From positions 1-25,024 of the forward strand of contig CABSRC010000010.1 of NCBI GenBank assembly GCA_902480035.1: a DNA stretch of 25,024 nt, written 5' to 3'. The notes below the pieces were generated by a model. The model was not told where the DNA came from and did no database searches. It worked only from the letters and a program-made list of their open reading frames with translations. Positions within the stretch are counted from its first letter, which is position 1. The number at the start of each line of letters is the position of its first letter. This DNA is from an uncultured Streptococcus sp. GTDB lineage: Bacteria; Bacillota; Bacilli; Lactobacillales; Streptococcaceae. This document shows, piece by piece, positions 7,740-15,107 of this stretch. Both the position numbers and the translations under genes were made by a program.

Positions 7740-8777
7740 ATGACAAAGAAAATTGTAACACTTGCAGGAGATGGGATTGGCCCTGAGATCATGGCAGCTG
7801 GACTAGAGGTCCTCGCAGCCGTCGCTCCCAAAATCGGCTTTGATTATAGTCTAGAAGACAAACCTTTTGGGGGTGCTGGAATTGATGCCGCTGGCCACCC
7901 ACTTCCCCAAGATACTCTAAAAGCAGCTAAAGGAGCGGATGCTATTCTTCTCGCAGCCATCGGGAGTCCTGAATATGACAATGCTCCTGTTCGTCCAGAA
8001 CAAGGCCTGCTCGCTATTCGCAAGGAATTAAATCTCTTTGCCAATATTCGTCCTGTACGGATTTTTGACGCCTTGAAACACTTGTCTCCTTTGAAACCAG
8101 AGCGTATCGAGGGGGTCGACTTTGTAGTCGTGCGTGAATTGACAGGTGGGATTTACTTTGGAGAGCATATCTTGAAAGAAGATACAGCGCGTGATATCAA
8201 TGATTACAGTGCAGAAGAAATCCGTCGGATTATGCGCCAAGCCTTCAAGATCGCGCAAGGACGTGGTAAGAAAGTGACCAGTATCGATAAGCAAAATGTC
8301 CTTGCAACTTCTAAATTGTGGCGCCAAGTGGCAGAAGAAGTTGCCAAAGAATTTCCAGATGTGACCTTAGAGCACCAGCTTGTCGATAGTGCGGCCATGA
8401 TCATGATTACCAATCCAGCCCGCTTTGATGTTGTAGTGACAGAGAATCTATTCGGAGATATCTTATCTGACGAATCCAGCGTCCTTCCTGGAACACTAGG
8501 CGTGATGCCATCTGCTAGTCATTCTGACCAAGGACCAAGTATGTACGAACCGATTCATGGTTCAGCACCTGATATTGCTGGTCAAGGCATTGCCAATCCG
8601 ATTTCCATGATCCTGTCCGTTGCCATGATGCTCCGAGACAGTTTTGGAGAAACAGCAGGTGCAGAAATGATCGAAGAAGCTGTCAATCAAACCTTGAATC
8701 AAGGAATCTTGACGCGAGATATAGGTGGTCAGGCTTCTACTGCTGAGATGACTGCAGCCATTATTGGAAATCTCTAA
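7740..8777 (+). CDS. leuB: 3-Isopropylmalate dehydrogenase
   Basis: NAD-dependent oxidative decarboxylation of 3-isopropylmalate to 2-oxoisocaproate. At 345 residues it is the usual size. Visible motifs are GDGIGPEI near the start, the substrate-binding RKELNLFANIRPVR, ELTGGIYFGE, and the cofactor and metal region ENLFGDILSDE. The second ATG (7740) is preferred over 7734 because GAGG at 7728-7731 is 8 nt from it but only 2 nt from the first. It lies 12 nt after leuA and abuts the DUF1294 gene. Confidence 0.96.
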   Translation: MTKKIVTLAGDGIGPEIMAAGLEVLAAVAPKIGFDYSLEDKPFGGAGIDAAGHPLPQDTLKAAKGADAILLAAIGSPEYDNAPVRPEQGLLAIRKELNLFANIRPVRIFDALKHLSPLKPERIEGVDFVVVRELTGGIYFGEHILKEDTARDINDYSAEEIRRIMRQAFKIAQGRGKKVTSIDKQNVLATSKLWRQVAEEVAKEFPDVTLEHQLVDSAAMIMITNPARFDVVVTENLFGDILSDESSVLPGTLGVMPSASHSDQGPSMYEPIHGSAPDIAGQGIANPISMILSVAMMLRDSFGETAGAEMIEEAVNQTLNQGILTRDIGGQASTAEMTAAIIGNL

Positions 8778-8778
8778 G

Positions 8779-9057
8779 ATGACTTGGAGAGATCGCTGTT
8801 TAGTTCTTATTGCTATTTGGAATAGTATCGTATTTCTGACCTATGGTTTAGATAAACGAAAAGCTATCCAAAAGAGGTGGCGGATTCCTGAAAAGGTCCT
8901 GTTACTCGAGAGCTGGCTGCTTGGTGGATTTGGAGCTCTACTAGGTGGATATCTTTTTCACCACAAGGTGCGGAAATGGTATTTTCAAGCCACCTGGTGG
9001 GGCAGTAGCCTTCTTTTAGCAGGTGTCCTCTTTCTAATCCTTCAATGGATTTCCTAA
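8779..9057 (+). CDS. DUF1294 small membrane protein
   Basis: A 92-residue protein with DUF1294 features: an N-terminal helix (about 5-24), YGLDKRKA, a central Gly-rich helix (LLGGFGALLGGYLF), HHKVRKWYF, and a C-terminal transmembrane segment. It begins one nucleotide after the leuB stop, with GGAAA inside leuB as a weak ribosome binding site. An in-frame TTG at 8764 is a less likely start. Function is unknown. Its place between leuB and leuC means it shares leucine control, but that does not show a role in leucine synthesis. Confidence 0.8.
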   Translation: MTWRDRCLVLIAIWNSIVFLTYGLDKRKAIQKRWRIPEKVLLLESWLLGGFGALLGGYLFHHKVRKWYFQATWWGSSLLLAGVLFLILQWIS

Positions 9058-9081
9058 CAACAAGATAAATGGAGAAAGACG

Positions 9082-10464
9082 ATGAGTGGAAAATCTATCT
9101 TTGATAAACTTTGGGACCGCCACGTGATTACAGGAGTGGAAGGGCAACCCCAACTCATGTATGTGGACCAACACTACATCCACGAAGTGACGAGTCCGCA
9201 AGCCTTTCAAGGATTACGGGACGTAGGACGCAAGGTTCGACGACCCGATTTAACCTTTGGAACCTTTGATCACAATGTTCCAACGGTCAATATTTTTGAT
9301 ATTCGAGATGTGATTTCAAAAGCCCAGATTGATAAATTAGCTGAGAATGTGGTGGACTTTGGGATTGATCATGCTGCCCATGGTTCTGCTAAGCAAGGAA
9401 TCGTTCATATGGTGGGCCCTGAAACCGGTCGGACCCAGCCTGGAAAATTTATTGTCTGTGGAGACAGCCATACCGCAACTCACGGAGCCTTTGGTGCCAT
9501 TGCCTTTGGGATTGGAACCAGTGAAGTGGAGCATGTCTTTGCCACCCAAACCATTTGGCAAGTCAAACCCAAGAAAATGTTGGTTGAATTCACCGGAACC
9601 CCACAAAAAGGGATCTATTCAAAGGATTACATCCTAGCTTTGATAGCGCGCTACGGTGTTGCTTGTGGAGTTGGCTATGTCGTAGAGTATCGGGGAGAAG
9701 CAATTGATCGTTTGACTATGGAAGAACGCATGACCATCTGTAACATGTCGATCGAGTTCGGGTCCAAAATGGGGATCATGAATCCAGATGAGACGACCTT
9801 TGACTACCTCCGGGGACGCGAATGTGTGCCAGATGATTTTGAGGCCGCAGTAGCAGATTGGAAGACTCTGGTTAGTGATGACGATGCCGTTTATGACAAG
9901 GTCATCCGTATGGATGTATCTGATCTTGCTCCGATGGTGACTTGGGGGACCAATCCTTCTATGGGAGTGGACTTCGAGACTCCTTTTCCAGAGATTCGCG
10001 ACATGAATGATGAACGGGCTTATCATTATATGGATCTTGAACCTGGCCAAAAACCAGCAGACATTGAATTGGGATACATCTTTATCGGTTCCTGTACCAA
10101 TGCGCGTCTCAGTGATTTAGAGCTAGCAGCCAAGTTTGTGAAAGGCAAAAAAATCGCGCCCAACTTAACAGCCATTGTCGTACCTGGCTCTCGTCCAGTC
10201 AAGCAAGCCGCTGAAAAGTTAGGCTTGGATCAAATCTTTATGGATGCAGGCTTTGAATGGCGTGATCCAGGTTGCTCCATGTGTCTCGGGATGAACCCAG
10301 ACAAGGTGCCGGATGGTGTCCACTGCGCCTCTACTAGCAATCGAAACTTTGAAGATCGCCAAGGGTTTGGGGCCAAGACCCATCTCTGTAGCCCTGCTAT
10401 GGCCGCCGCAGCAGCAATTGCTGGTCGCTTTGTCGATGTGCGCCAATTGCCAGAAGTCGAGTAA
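9082..10464 (+). CDS. leuC: 3-Isopropylmalate dehydratase large subunit
   Basis: The aconitase-family large subunit, which with LeuD isomerises 2- to 3-isopropylmalate. At 460 residues it is the normal length. The 4Fe-4S cluster ligands are visible as Cys338 (GSCTNAR) and Cys398 and Cys401 (PGCSMCLGMN). The GDSHTATHGAFGA stretch is at 127-139. GGAGAAAG precedes the ATG, and leuD follows after 11 nt, consistent with heterodimer formation. Confidence 0.97.
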   Translation: MSGKSIFDKLWDRHVITGVEGQPQLMYVDQHYIHEVTSPQAFQGLRDVGRKVRRPDLTFGTFDHNVPTVNIFDIRDVISKAQIDKLAENVVDFGIDHAAHGSAKQGIVHMVGPETGRTQPGKFIVCGDSHTATHGAFGAIAFGIGTSEVEHVFATQTIWQVKPKKMLVEFTGTPQKGIYSKDYILALIARYGVACGVGYVVEYRGEAIDRLTMEERMTICNMSIEFGSKMGIMNPDETTFDYLRGRECVPDDFEAAVADWKTLVSDDDAVYDKVIRMDVSDLAPMVTWGTNPSMGVDFETPFPEIRDMNDERAYHYMDLEPGQKPADIELGYIFIGSCTNARLSDLELAAKFVKGKKIAPNLTAIVVPGSRPVKQAAEKLGLDQIFMDAGFEWRDPGCSMCLGMNPDKVPDGVHCASTSNRNFEDRQGFGAKTHLCSPAMAAAAAIAGRFVDVRQLPEVE

Positions 10465-10475
10465 AAGGAGGAATC

Positions 10476-11069
10476 ATGGAGAAATTTACCATTTATACGG
10501 GGACAACGGTTCCCTTGATGAACGATAATATTGATACCGACCAAATCCTCCCCAAGCAATTCTTGAAGTTGATTGATAAAAAAGGTTTTGGTAAATACCT
10601 CATGTATGCTTGGCGTTATTTGGATGACCAGTATACTGAGGATCCAGATTTCATCTTTAACAGGCCAGAATACCGCCAGGCAACTATTTTGATCACTGGT
10701 GATAATTTTGGGGCTGGCTCCTCTCGGGAGCACGCTGCCTGGGCTTTGGCAGATTATGGCTTTAAGGTCGTTATCGCTGGATCCTTCGGAGATATTCATT
10801 ACAATAATGAGCTCAATAATGGCATGCTACCGATTGTGCAACCGCTAGAGGTTCGTCATAAACTGGCAAGCTTGCAGCCGACAGATCCAGTGACGGTGGA
10901 TTTGGAAGAGCAGAAGATCATCTCACCTGTTGGAGAGTTTTGCTTTGAGATCGATGGGGATTGGAAGCACAAATTGCTCAATGGTTTGGATGATATCGGG
11001 ATTACGCTTCAGTACGAAGACTTGATCGCAGCATATGAGAAGAATCGGCCAGCTTACTGGCAATCATAA
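10476..11069 (+). CDS. leuD: 3-Isopropylmalate dehydratase small subunit
   Basis: The swivel-domain small subunit, partner of LeuC. The 197-residue length is usual. Family motifs include NDNIDTDQILPKQFLK near residue 16 and the substrate loop NFGAGSSREHAAWAL. AAAAGGAGG precedes the ATG. No terminator hairpin is evident in the 95 nt after the stop, so some leu transcripts may continue into the YrdC-like gene, which also has its own promoter. Confidence 0.97.
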   Translation: MEKFTIYTGTTVPLMNDNIDTDQILPKQFLKLIDKKGFGKYLMYAWRYLDDQYTEDPDFIFNRPEYRQATILITGDNFGAGSSREHAAWALADYGFKVVIAGSFGDIHYNNELNNGMLPIVQPLEVRHKLASLQPTDPVTVDLEEQKIISPVGEFCFEIDGDWKHKLLNGLDDIGITLQYEDLIAAYEKNRPAYWQS

Positions 11070-11088
11070 AATTGTATACTTAATTACG

Positions 11089-11103
11089 AATTTTCTGAAA
11101 ATA
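11089..11103 (+). promoter_or_regulatory. CodY box upstream of YrdC-like gene
   Basis: AATTTTCTGAAAATA matches 14 of 15 positions of the CodY consensus. It ends 2 nt before the -35 hexamer of the following promoter, so repression by CodY is expected under rich conditions. This is a sequence inference. Confidence 0.72.
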
Positions 11104-11105
11104 TA

Positions 11106-11134
11106 TTGAAATTGAGACTAGTTTTTGATACAAT
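11106..11134 (+). promoter_or_regulatory. Promoter of YrdC-like gene
   Basis: TTGAAA (11106-11111), a 17-nt spacer, and TACAAT (11129-11134) preceded by TGA as an extended -10. The start codon lies about 30 nt downstream. Confidence 0.8.
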
Positions 11135-11164
11135 ACTAAAAAGAGTAGAAAAGGAAAGAGACTT

Positions 11165-11950
11165 ATGACAAAACACATTCAATGGGACGGACAACTTTCA
11201 CAAGAAGGATTTGATATTTTGAAAGGAGAGGGTGGCTGTATCGTCTGCCCTACAAAAGTTGGCTACATCATCATGACCAGCGACAAGGCAGGATTGGAAC
11301 GGAAGTTCGAAGCCAAAGAACGCAACCGTAACAAACCTGGTGTAGTTCTTTGCGGAAGTATGGATGAACTGCGTGCCCTTGCGCAATTGAATCCTGAAAT
11401 CGAAGCCTTCTACCAAAAACATTGGGATGAAGATATCTTGCTTGGTTGTATCCTTCCTTGGCGCGAAGATGCTTATGCAAAATTGCAAGCTTTCGGAGAC
11501 GGACGTGAAGAACTCATGACAGACGTTCGTGGAACCAGCTGTTTTGTCATCAAATTTGGTAAAGCTGGGGAGCAAATCGCCAAAGAAATGTGGGAAAAAG
11601 AAGGCAAGATGGTCTATGCTTCATCCGCAAACCCTTCAGGGAAAGGAAACCGCGGGAAAGTCGAAGGAATTGGTGAGCGCATCGAAGGTGCTGTGGACTT
11701 GGTCATCGAAGCCGACGATTATGTAGCTTCTATCCAACCAGATAAGACCATTGAAACGCGCTATGAACAAGGTGTGATGGTTTCTATGGTGGATGCGGAA
11801 GGTAAGCTGATCCCAGAACAAGGAGCAGGCAGCCGTTCTGTCAATACTTGTCCAGTTGTCATCCGTAAAGGATTGGATATCGATAAGATCATGATGCACT
11901 TATCCGATCATTTCAACTCTTGGAACTACCGCCAAGGGGAATACTATTAA
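11165..11950 (+). CDS. YrdC/Sua5/YciO-like protein
   Basis: A 261-residue protein with a YrdC-type nucleotide-binding domain over about residues 10-195. Visible signatures are CIVCPTKVGYI, the KERNRNKPGVVL block and SSANPSGKGN, which in this fold bind ATP and carbamoyl substrate. The enzyme TsaC/Sua5 makes threonylcarbamoyl-AMP for tRNA t6A. This copy diverges from the canonical form, so it may be a YciO-like paralog or have another ligand. AAGGAAAGAG precedes the ATG. A CodY box and its own promoter sit upstream, and a terminator closes it at 11958-11987. Confidence 0.8.
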   Translation: MTKHIQWDGQLSQEGFDILKGEGGCIVCPTKVGYIIMTSDKAGLERKFEAKERNRNKPGVVLCGSMDELRALAQLNPEIEAFYQKHWDEDILLGCILPWREDAYAKLQAFGDGREELMTDVRGTSCFVIKFGKAGEQIAKEMWEKEGKMVYASSANPSGKGNRGKVEGIGERIEGAVDLVIEADDYVASIQPDKTIETRYEQGVMVSMVDAEGKLIPEQGAGSRSVNTCPVVIRKGLDIDKIMMHLSDHFNSWNYRQGEYY

Positions 11951-11957
11951 GAAACCG

Positions 11958-11987
11958 AAAAAAGCATTCCATTTGGGATGCTTTTTT
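11958..11987 (+). terminator. Rho-independent terminator
   Basis: GCATTCC (11964-11970) and GGGATGC (11975-11981) form the stem around an ATTT loop, with six A on the left pairing with six T on the right. Confidence 0.88.
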
Positions 11988-12003
11988 GTGAATGGATAAA
12001 AGA

Positions 12004-12012
12004 TGGTATAAT
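12004..12012 (+). promoter_or_regulatory. Extended -10 promoter for tandem paralogs
   Basis: TGG-TATAAT with a poor -35 that would overlap the T tract of the preceding terminator. The first paralog starts 37 nt downstream. Confidence 0.65.
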
Positions 12013-12048
12013 AGAGACAAACGATGTTCCAATAGAAAGGGAATTGGT

Positions 12049-12414
12049 ATGATCTCCAGAAAAGCATTTATCGATAAAGTAAATCAGGAAGGTTTTTCCT
12101 TCAACATCCAAATCCCATGGTGGTGGTATAAAGACTTCAAGGTATTGGTTTGGAAAAAAAGGCTATCTGAGGAGCAACTCTATCAGCTGTTTCTTTCACT
12201 TTGTAGGGAGATAGAAGGCCGGAGAATGCAAGGTCTAGAGGATGAGAGGAAGTATCAGACTGGATTTTATGTAGGTGCATGCAATGGTCGCGAGTTTCGC
12301 TTTGAGTTTGTATTTAAAAAGAATCAACAACTAAGAGTTTTTAATCTATTTGAGACAGTCAATGGTCGGAAGAAACTAACCTTGATGGATCTGCTTGATT
12401 ACATTATGGATTGA
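12049..12414 (+). CDS. Unknown small protein, tandem paralog A
   Basis: A 121-residue protein of a family I do not recognise. The start at 12049 (MISRKAF) is chosen over an in-frame ATG at 11992 because GAAAGGG lies upstream, the extended -10 at 12004-12012 would fall inside the longer frame, and the shared N-terminus with the next gene begins exactly here. Shared features are an MISR-x-x-F start, NQEGFSF-x-I-x-IP, DFK-x-LV, SEE-x-LYQLF, NGREFRFEFVF and ETVNGR. It is basic and aromatic-rich (a WWW run at about 24-26), with no signal peptide or transmembrane helix, so likely cytosolic. The mix suggests an N-terminal helical part and a C-terminal beta part. Confidence 0.72.
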   Translation: MISRKAFIDKVNQEGFSFNIQIPWWWYKDFKVLVWKKRLSEEQLYQLFLSLCREIEGRRMQGLEDERKYQTGFYVGACNGREFRFEFVFKKNQQLRVFNLFETVNGRKKLTLMDLLDYIMD

Positions 12415-12470
12415 CGATGTATAAAAACAATAAGGGTTCACTACAGATTGATAAAAGAAGGAGTGGTTCT

Positions 12471-12881
12471 ATGATTTCAAGAGATGAATTTTTAGAAAGA
12501 ATCAACCAGGAGGGATTTTCATTTAGCATTGAAATCCCGCGCAGAAATTTTTCGGATTTTAAATCATTGGTTCGGAGAAGAAGAATTTCAGAAGAAGACC
12601 TCTATCAGCTGTTTTATAGCTATTGTCAGGAGCTAGAAAACTGTCTGAAAGAAGCAGGAGAGAAACGACGCTTGCTCTTCAATAAATTTCCAGTTAGCCC
12701 TGTTCATGATAAATATAAAACAAAATTTGATACAGTGGCACCCAATGGACGCGAATTCCGCTTTGAGTTTGTCTTTAGTAATGACAATCGTTTAAAAGTT
12801 TATAACATGGTCGAAACTGTTAATGGTCGTAGGAGAAAAACTCCTATGGAAATATTGATGGACTTAGTCGATGCTTTATAA
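12471..12881 (+). CDS. Unknown small protein, tandem paralog B
   Basis: A 136-residue paralog of the preceding gene, 56 nt downstream and probably on the same transcript. The start at 12471 is set by AGAAGGAG upstream and by alignment with MISR of paralog A; the frame is open upstream to 12411 but that start has no ribosome binding site. It retains NQEGFSF-x-IEIP, DFKSLV, SEEDLYQLF, NGREFRFEFVF and MVETVNGR. It carries about 15 extra residues in the middle (around the RRLLFNKFPVSP segment). No catalytic motif is evident. The arrangement is a local duplication with divergence, and the function is unknown. Confidence 0.72.
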   Translation: MISRDEFLERINQEGFSFSIEIPRRNFSDFKSLVRRRRISEEDLYQLFYSYCQELENCLKEAGEKRRLLFNKFPVSPVHDKYKTKFDTVAPNGREFRFEFVFSNDNRLKVYNMVETVNGRRRKTPMEILMDLVDAL

Positions 12882-13077
12882 TGGATATTGATTTAAGAAT
12901 GATAAATTGCAAGAATAAGTGCAACATTTACTTGAACTCATCCTCTAGAGCTTCACAAGCAGTTCTATAAGCTAAACAATTTTTCTATAATTTTTATTCG
13001 ATGCAAAACGACCTTTCCTGTTTGATCGCTTAACATCTAGTAGTTATAGAAGTACGGTTTGGAAATAGACAAAAGGT
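12882..13077. other. AT-rich intergenic stretch without a clear gene
   Basis: No supported gene is seen. A 29-codon frame starts on the stop of paralog B but has no ribosome binding site. On the minus strand, broken frames around 12928-13050 look protein-like but are interrupted by stops, perhaps a decayed gene. Confidence 0.4.
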
Positions 13078-13112
13078 AAAAGGACTCTATTTTTGCGATA
13101 GAGACCTTTTTT
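13078..13112 (+). terminator. Rho-independent terminator
   Basis: AAAAGGACTCTAT (13078-13090) pairs with ATAGAGACCTTTT (13098-13110), with one A-A mismatch and a 7-nt loop, and is followed by further T. It is the likely end of the paralog transcript. Confidence 0.8.
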
Positions 13113-13176
13113 ATAAGTAGGGGTTAAACCGTAAAGTTAGAATATGGTAGTAGGAGTTTTCTAACTGGTTGAAATT

Positions 13177-13185
13177 TGGTACACT
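13177..13185 (+). promoter_or_regulatory. Extended -10 promoter, likely leaderless
   Basis: TGG-TACACT is followed by six bases (agagct) and then the ATG at 13192. No Shine-Dalgarno sequence precedes the ATG. The spacing equals that at 143-158, so transcription should start at or next to the start codon. Confidence 0.55.
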
Positions 13186-13191
13186 AGAGCT

Positions 13192-13968
13192 ATGAAGATA
13201 GAAGATACAATTAAAAAAGCGATCATTTTAGGGCCTACAGGAGGGATTGGTCGGCAGCTAGCGAAAGAACTGGCAAGAAGGCTGGATCATCTGGTCTTAG
13301 TGGGTCGAGATGCTGATAAACTCTCCCAAGTCCAAAAAGAACTAACTGGGAGAAAGGCGCAACTGTCAATCCTAACATTAGATATGCTAGATCAAGTGGC
13401 TCTAAAAGCTTTTGTAGAGAACCTAGATGCAGATCTTCTTGTCAATTGTGCGGGATTAGCCTATTTTTCCCGTGGAAGTGACCTTGATTCAGCCAGTGAG
13501 CAAGACCTCTGGCAAGTCAATTACCATGCTCCGGTCCAACTAATTAAGCAGTTAATGCAGAAGAATCAGAAGATCCACTTGGTCCAGCTGTCATCTCTGG
13601 CTGCTCTTTTTCCTCACCCCTATCTAGCAGCCTACAGTGCCAGTAAGGCTGCCTTGCAGACCTACACTCTTGCTCTTCAGGAAGAACTGAAGCAATCAGA
13701 TTCCCCGATTCAGCTAGGTCTCTATATTCTTGGACCAGTCCAAACAGGTATTTTTCCACCCAAACTAGTAGAAGCATTGGGAGGCAGTCGCTTGCAGATG
13801 AAGCCTGAGAAAGTCGCTCAGCAGTTGATCCGATTCATAGAAAGGGATATTTCCTATGCTGTTATCGGCCTTCGCTATCGCTTGCTCGTTTGGCTAGGTC
13901 GCTTGCTTCCTCAAAGATGGATCATTCGTCTCCTTGCAAGGTATTTACGAAAGGGATTTAATAGATGA
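13192..13968 (+). CDS. Short-chain dehydrogenase/reductase
   Basis: A 258-residue classical SDR oxidoreductase. The nucleotide-binding GPTGGIG is at 14-20, NCAG at 85-88, Asn110, Ser134/135 in QLSS, and the catalytic Tyr148-x3-Lys152 (YSASK); the Asn-Ser-Tyr-Lys tetrad is intact. The C-terminal 35 residues are hydrophobic and basic (LLVWLGRLLPQRWIIRLLARYLRKG), suggesting membrane association and a lipid-like substrate. It is the first gene of a four-gene cassette, and its stop overlaps the next start as ATGA. The substrate is unknown; reduction of a lipid or ketone that the two downstream glycosyltransferases then modify is inference. Confidence 0.88.
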   Translation: MKIEDTIKKAIILGPTGGIGRQLAKELARRLDHLVLVGRDADKLSQVQKELTGRKAQLSILTLDMLDQVALKAFVENLDADLLVNCAGLAYFSRGSDLDSASEQDLWQVNYHAPVQLIKQLMQKNQKIHLVQLSSLAALFPHPYLAAYSASKAALQTYTLALQEELKQSDSPIQLGLYILGPVQTGIFPPKLVEALGGSRLQMKPEKVAQQLIRFIERDISYAVIGLRYRLLVWLGRLLPQRWIIRLLARYLRKGFNR

Positions 13969-15107
13969 AATTTGTATTTATATTTTTAGGCGTTTCTTAT
14001 CTTCTCTTATTTCTCGTCCGTTGGTTGCTGTCCTTTACTTATTATAAAAAAGGTCAGGCTCATTCTGCTGATTTCCCAGAAGAGCTTTTTACAGTGGTCC
14101 AACCCATTCTCTCTGGAGATCCTCGTTTAGAGAGTGATTTGCGGGCCAATCTTCAGCAAACAGAAGCAGTGGAATTCTACTGGTTGATTGACCAGTCTGA
14201 TACAGAAGCCCAGCGAGTAGCAGATCAGATTTGCCAAGAGGCTTCCTTTGCCCAACGCATTCGAATTTTTCTCATTGAAGACGTCCCTCAAGGGATTAAT
14301 CCCAAGAGTTTCAAGATTGAGCAGGTTGTAGAGGAGCTGACCCGGCCTTATCTGATTGTTTTGGACGATGATAGTGTGATTGATTTTTCTAAAATGGGTG
14401 AGCTGACTACCTATCTAGGTCAAGAGGTCATTCTGACAGGTATTCCCTATAACCAAGAAAGAAGTAATTTCTGGTCCAAGCTGGTTGCAGCATTCGTTAA
14501 CGGCAATTCTTTTATTACCTATTTTACCATGGCAGAAGTTGAGGCAAATCACTCCATCAACGGAATGTTTTATATCCTACCGATAGAACTTGCAAAAGAT
14601 CAGGGGCTCTTCACAGCGATTAAGGACTATCTATGTGATGATTTAGCTGTGGCCGATTTTTTAAGGAGTAAAGGAGTATCTATTATCCAAACGCGGGTTA
14701 CCTGTAATGTTCGAACCACTATCAAGGATGCCAAGCAATATTTGCTCCAGATGAAGCGGTGGCTTCTCTTTAGCTCCATCTATCTCAAAGAACACCTGGA
14801 CTGGAAGCTGTTTAGCCTCATAGGTTTACCGAGTTTTCTGCCTCTTCCAGGTTTGATCTTAAGTCTGTTTTTAGGTTGGCCTTATCTTCTTCTATCCATA
14901 AGCTTACTGGTATTCAAGGCAGTTTGGATGCTTCTCTATCGACAAAGCATTCTAACCAATCGCTTACACTTGGATGAAGTCACCTACGAAGTGCTGAATG
15001 ATCTCCTGCTTCCTTGGCTGTTTGTCTATGTTCTAATGACACCTCCTGTGATTAATTGGCGGGGGCGGAAGATTCGAGTGACGGATGGAAAGATTCGTTA
15101 TGAGTAA
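13965..15107 (+). CDS. GT2/GT21-like membrane glycosyltransferase
   Basis: A 380-residue membrane enzyme resembling ceramide glucosyltransferase/HpnI-type proteins. It has an N-terminal anchor (3-24), a cytosolic GT-A domain, and C-terminal hydrophobic segments at about 283-320 and 345-363. Catalytic features are the DDD of VLDDDSVID at 134-136, the acidic CDD at 224-226, and QMKRW at 262-266, which fits the (Q/R)XXRW signature of this class. The family transfers a sugar from a nucleotide donor to a lipid acceptor at the cytosolic face. The ATG overlaps the SDR stop by 4 nt, and it overlaps the next gene by 8 nt. Acceptor and donor cannot be read from the sequence. Confidence 0.85.
   Translation: MKFVFIFLGVSYLLLFLVRWLLSFTYYKKGQAHSADFPEELFTVVQPILSGDPRLESDLRANLQQTEAVEFYWLIDQSDTEAQRVADQICQEASFAQRIRIFLIEDVPQGINPKSFKIEQVVEELTRPYLIVLDDDSVIDFSKMGELTTYLGQEVILTGIPYNQERSNFWSKLVAAFVNGNSFITYFTMAEVEANHSINGMFYILPIELAKDQGLFTAIKDYLCDDLAVADFLRSKGVSIIQTRVTCNVRTTIKDAKQYLLQMKRWLLFSSIYLKEHLDWKLFSLIGLPSFLPLPGLILSLFLGWPYLLLSISLLVFKAVWMLLYRQSILTNRLHLDEVTYEVLNDLLLPWLFVYVLMTPPVINWRGRKIRVTDGKIRYE

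Noticed and set aside
12881..12970. A 29-codon frame overlapping the stop of paralog B
   Set aside because: It has no ribosome binding site, unusual composition and no support from context.
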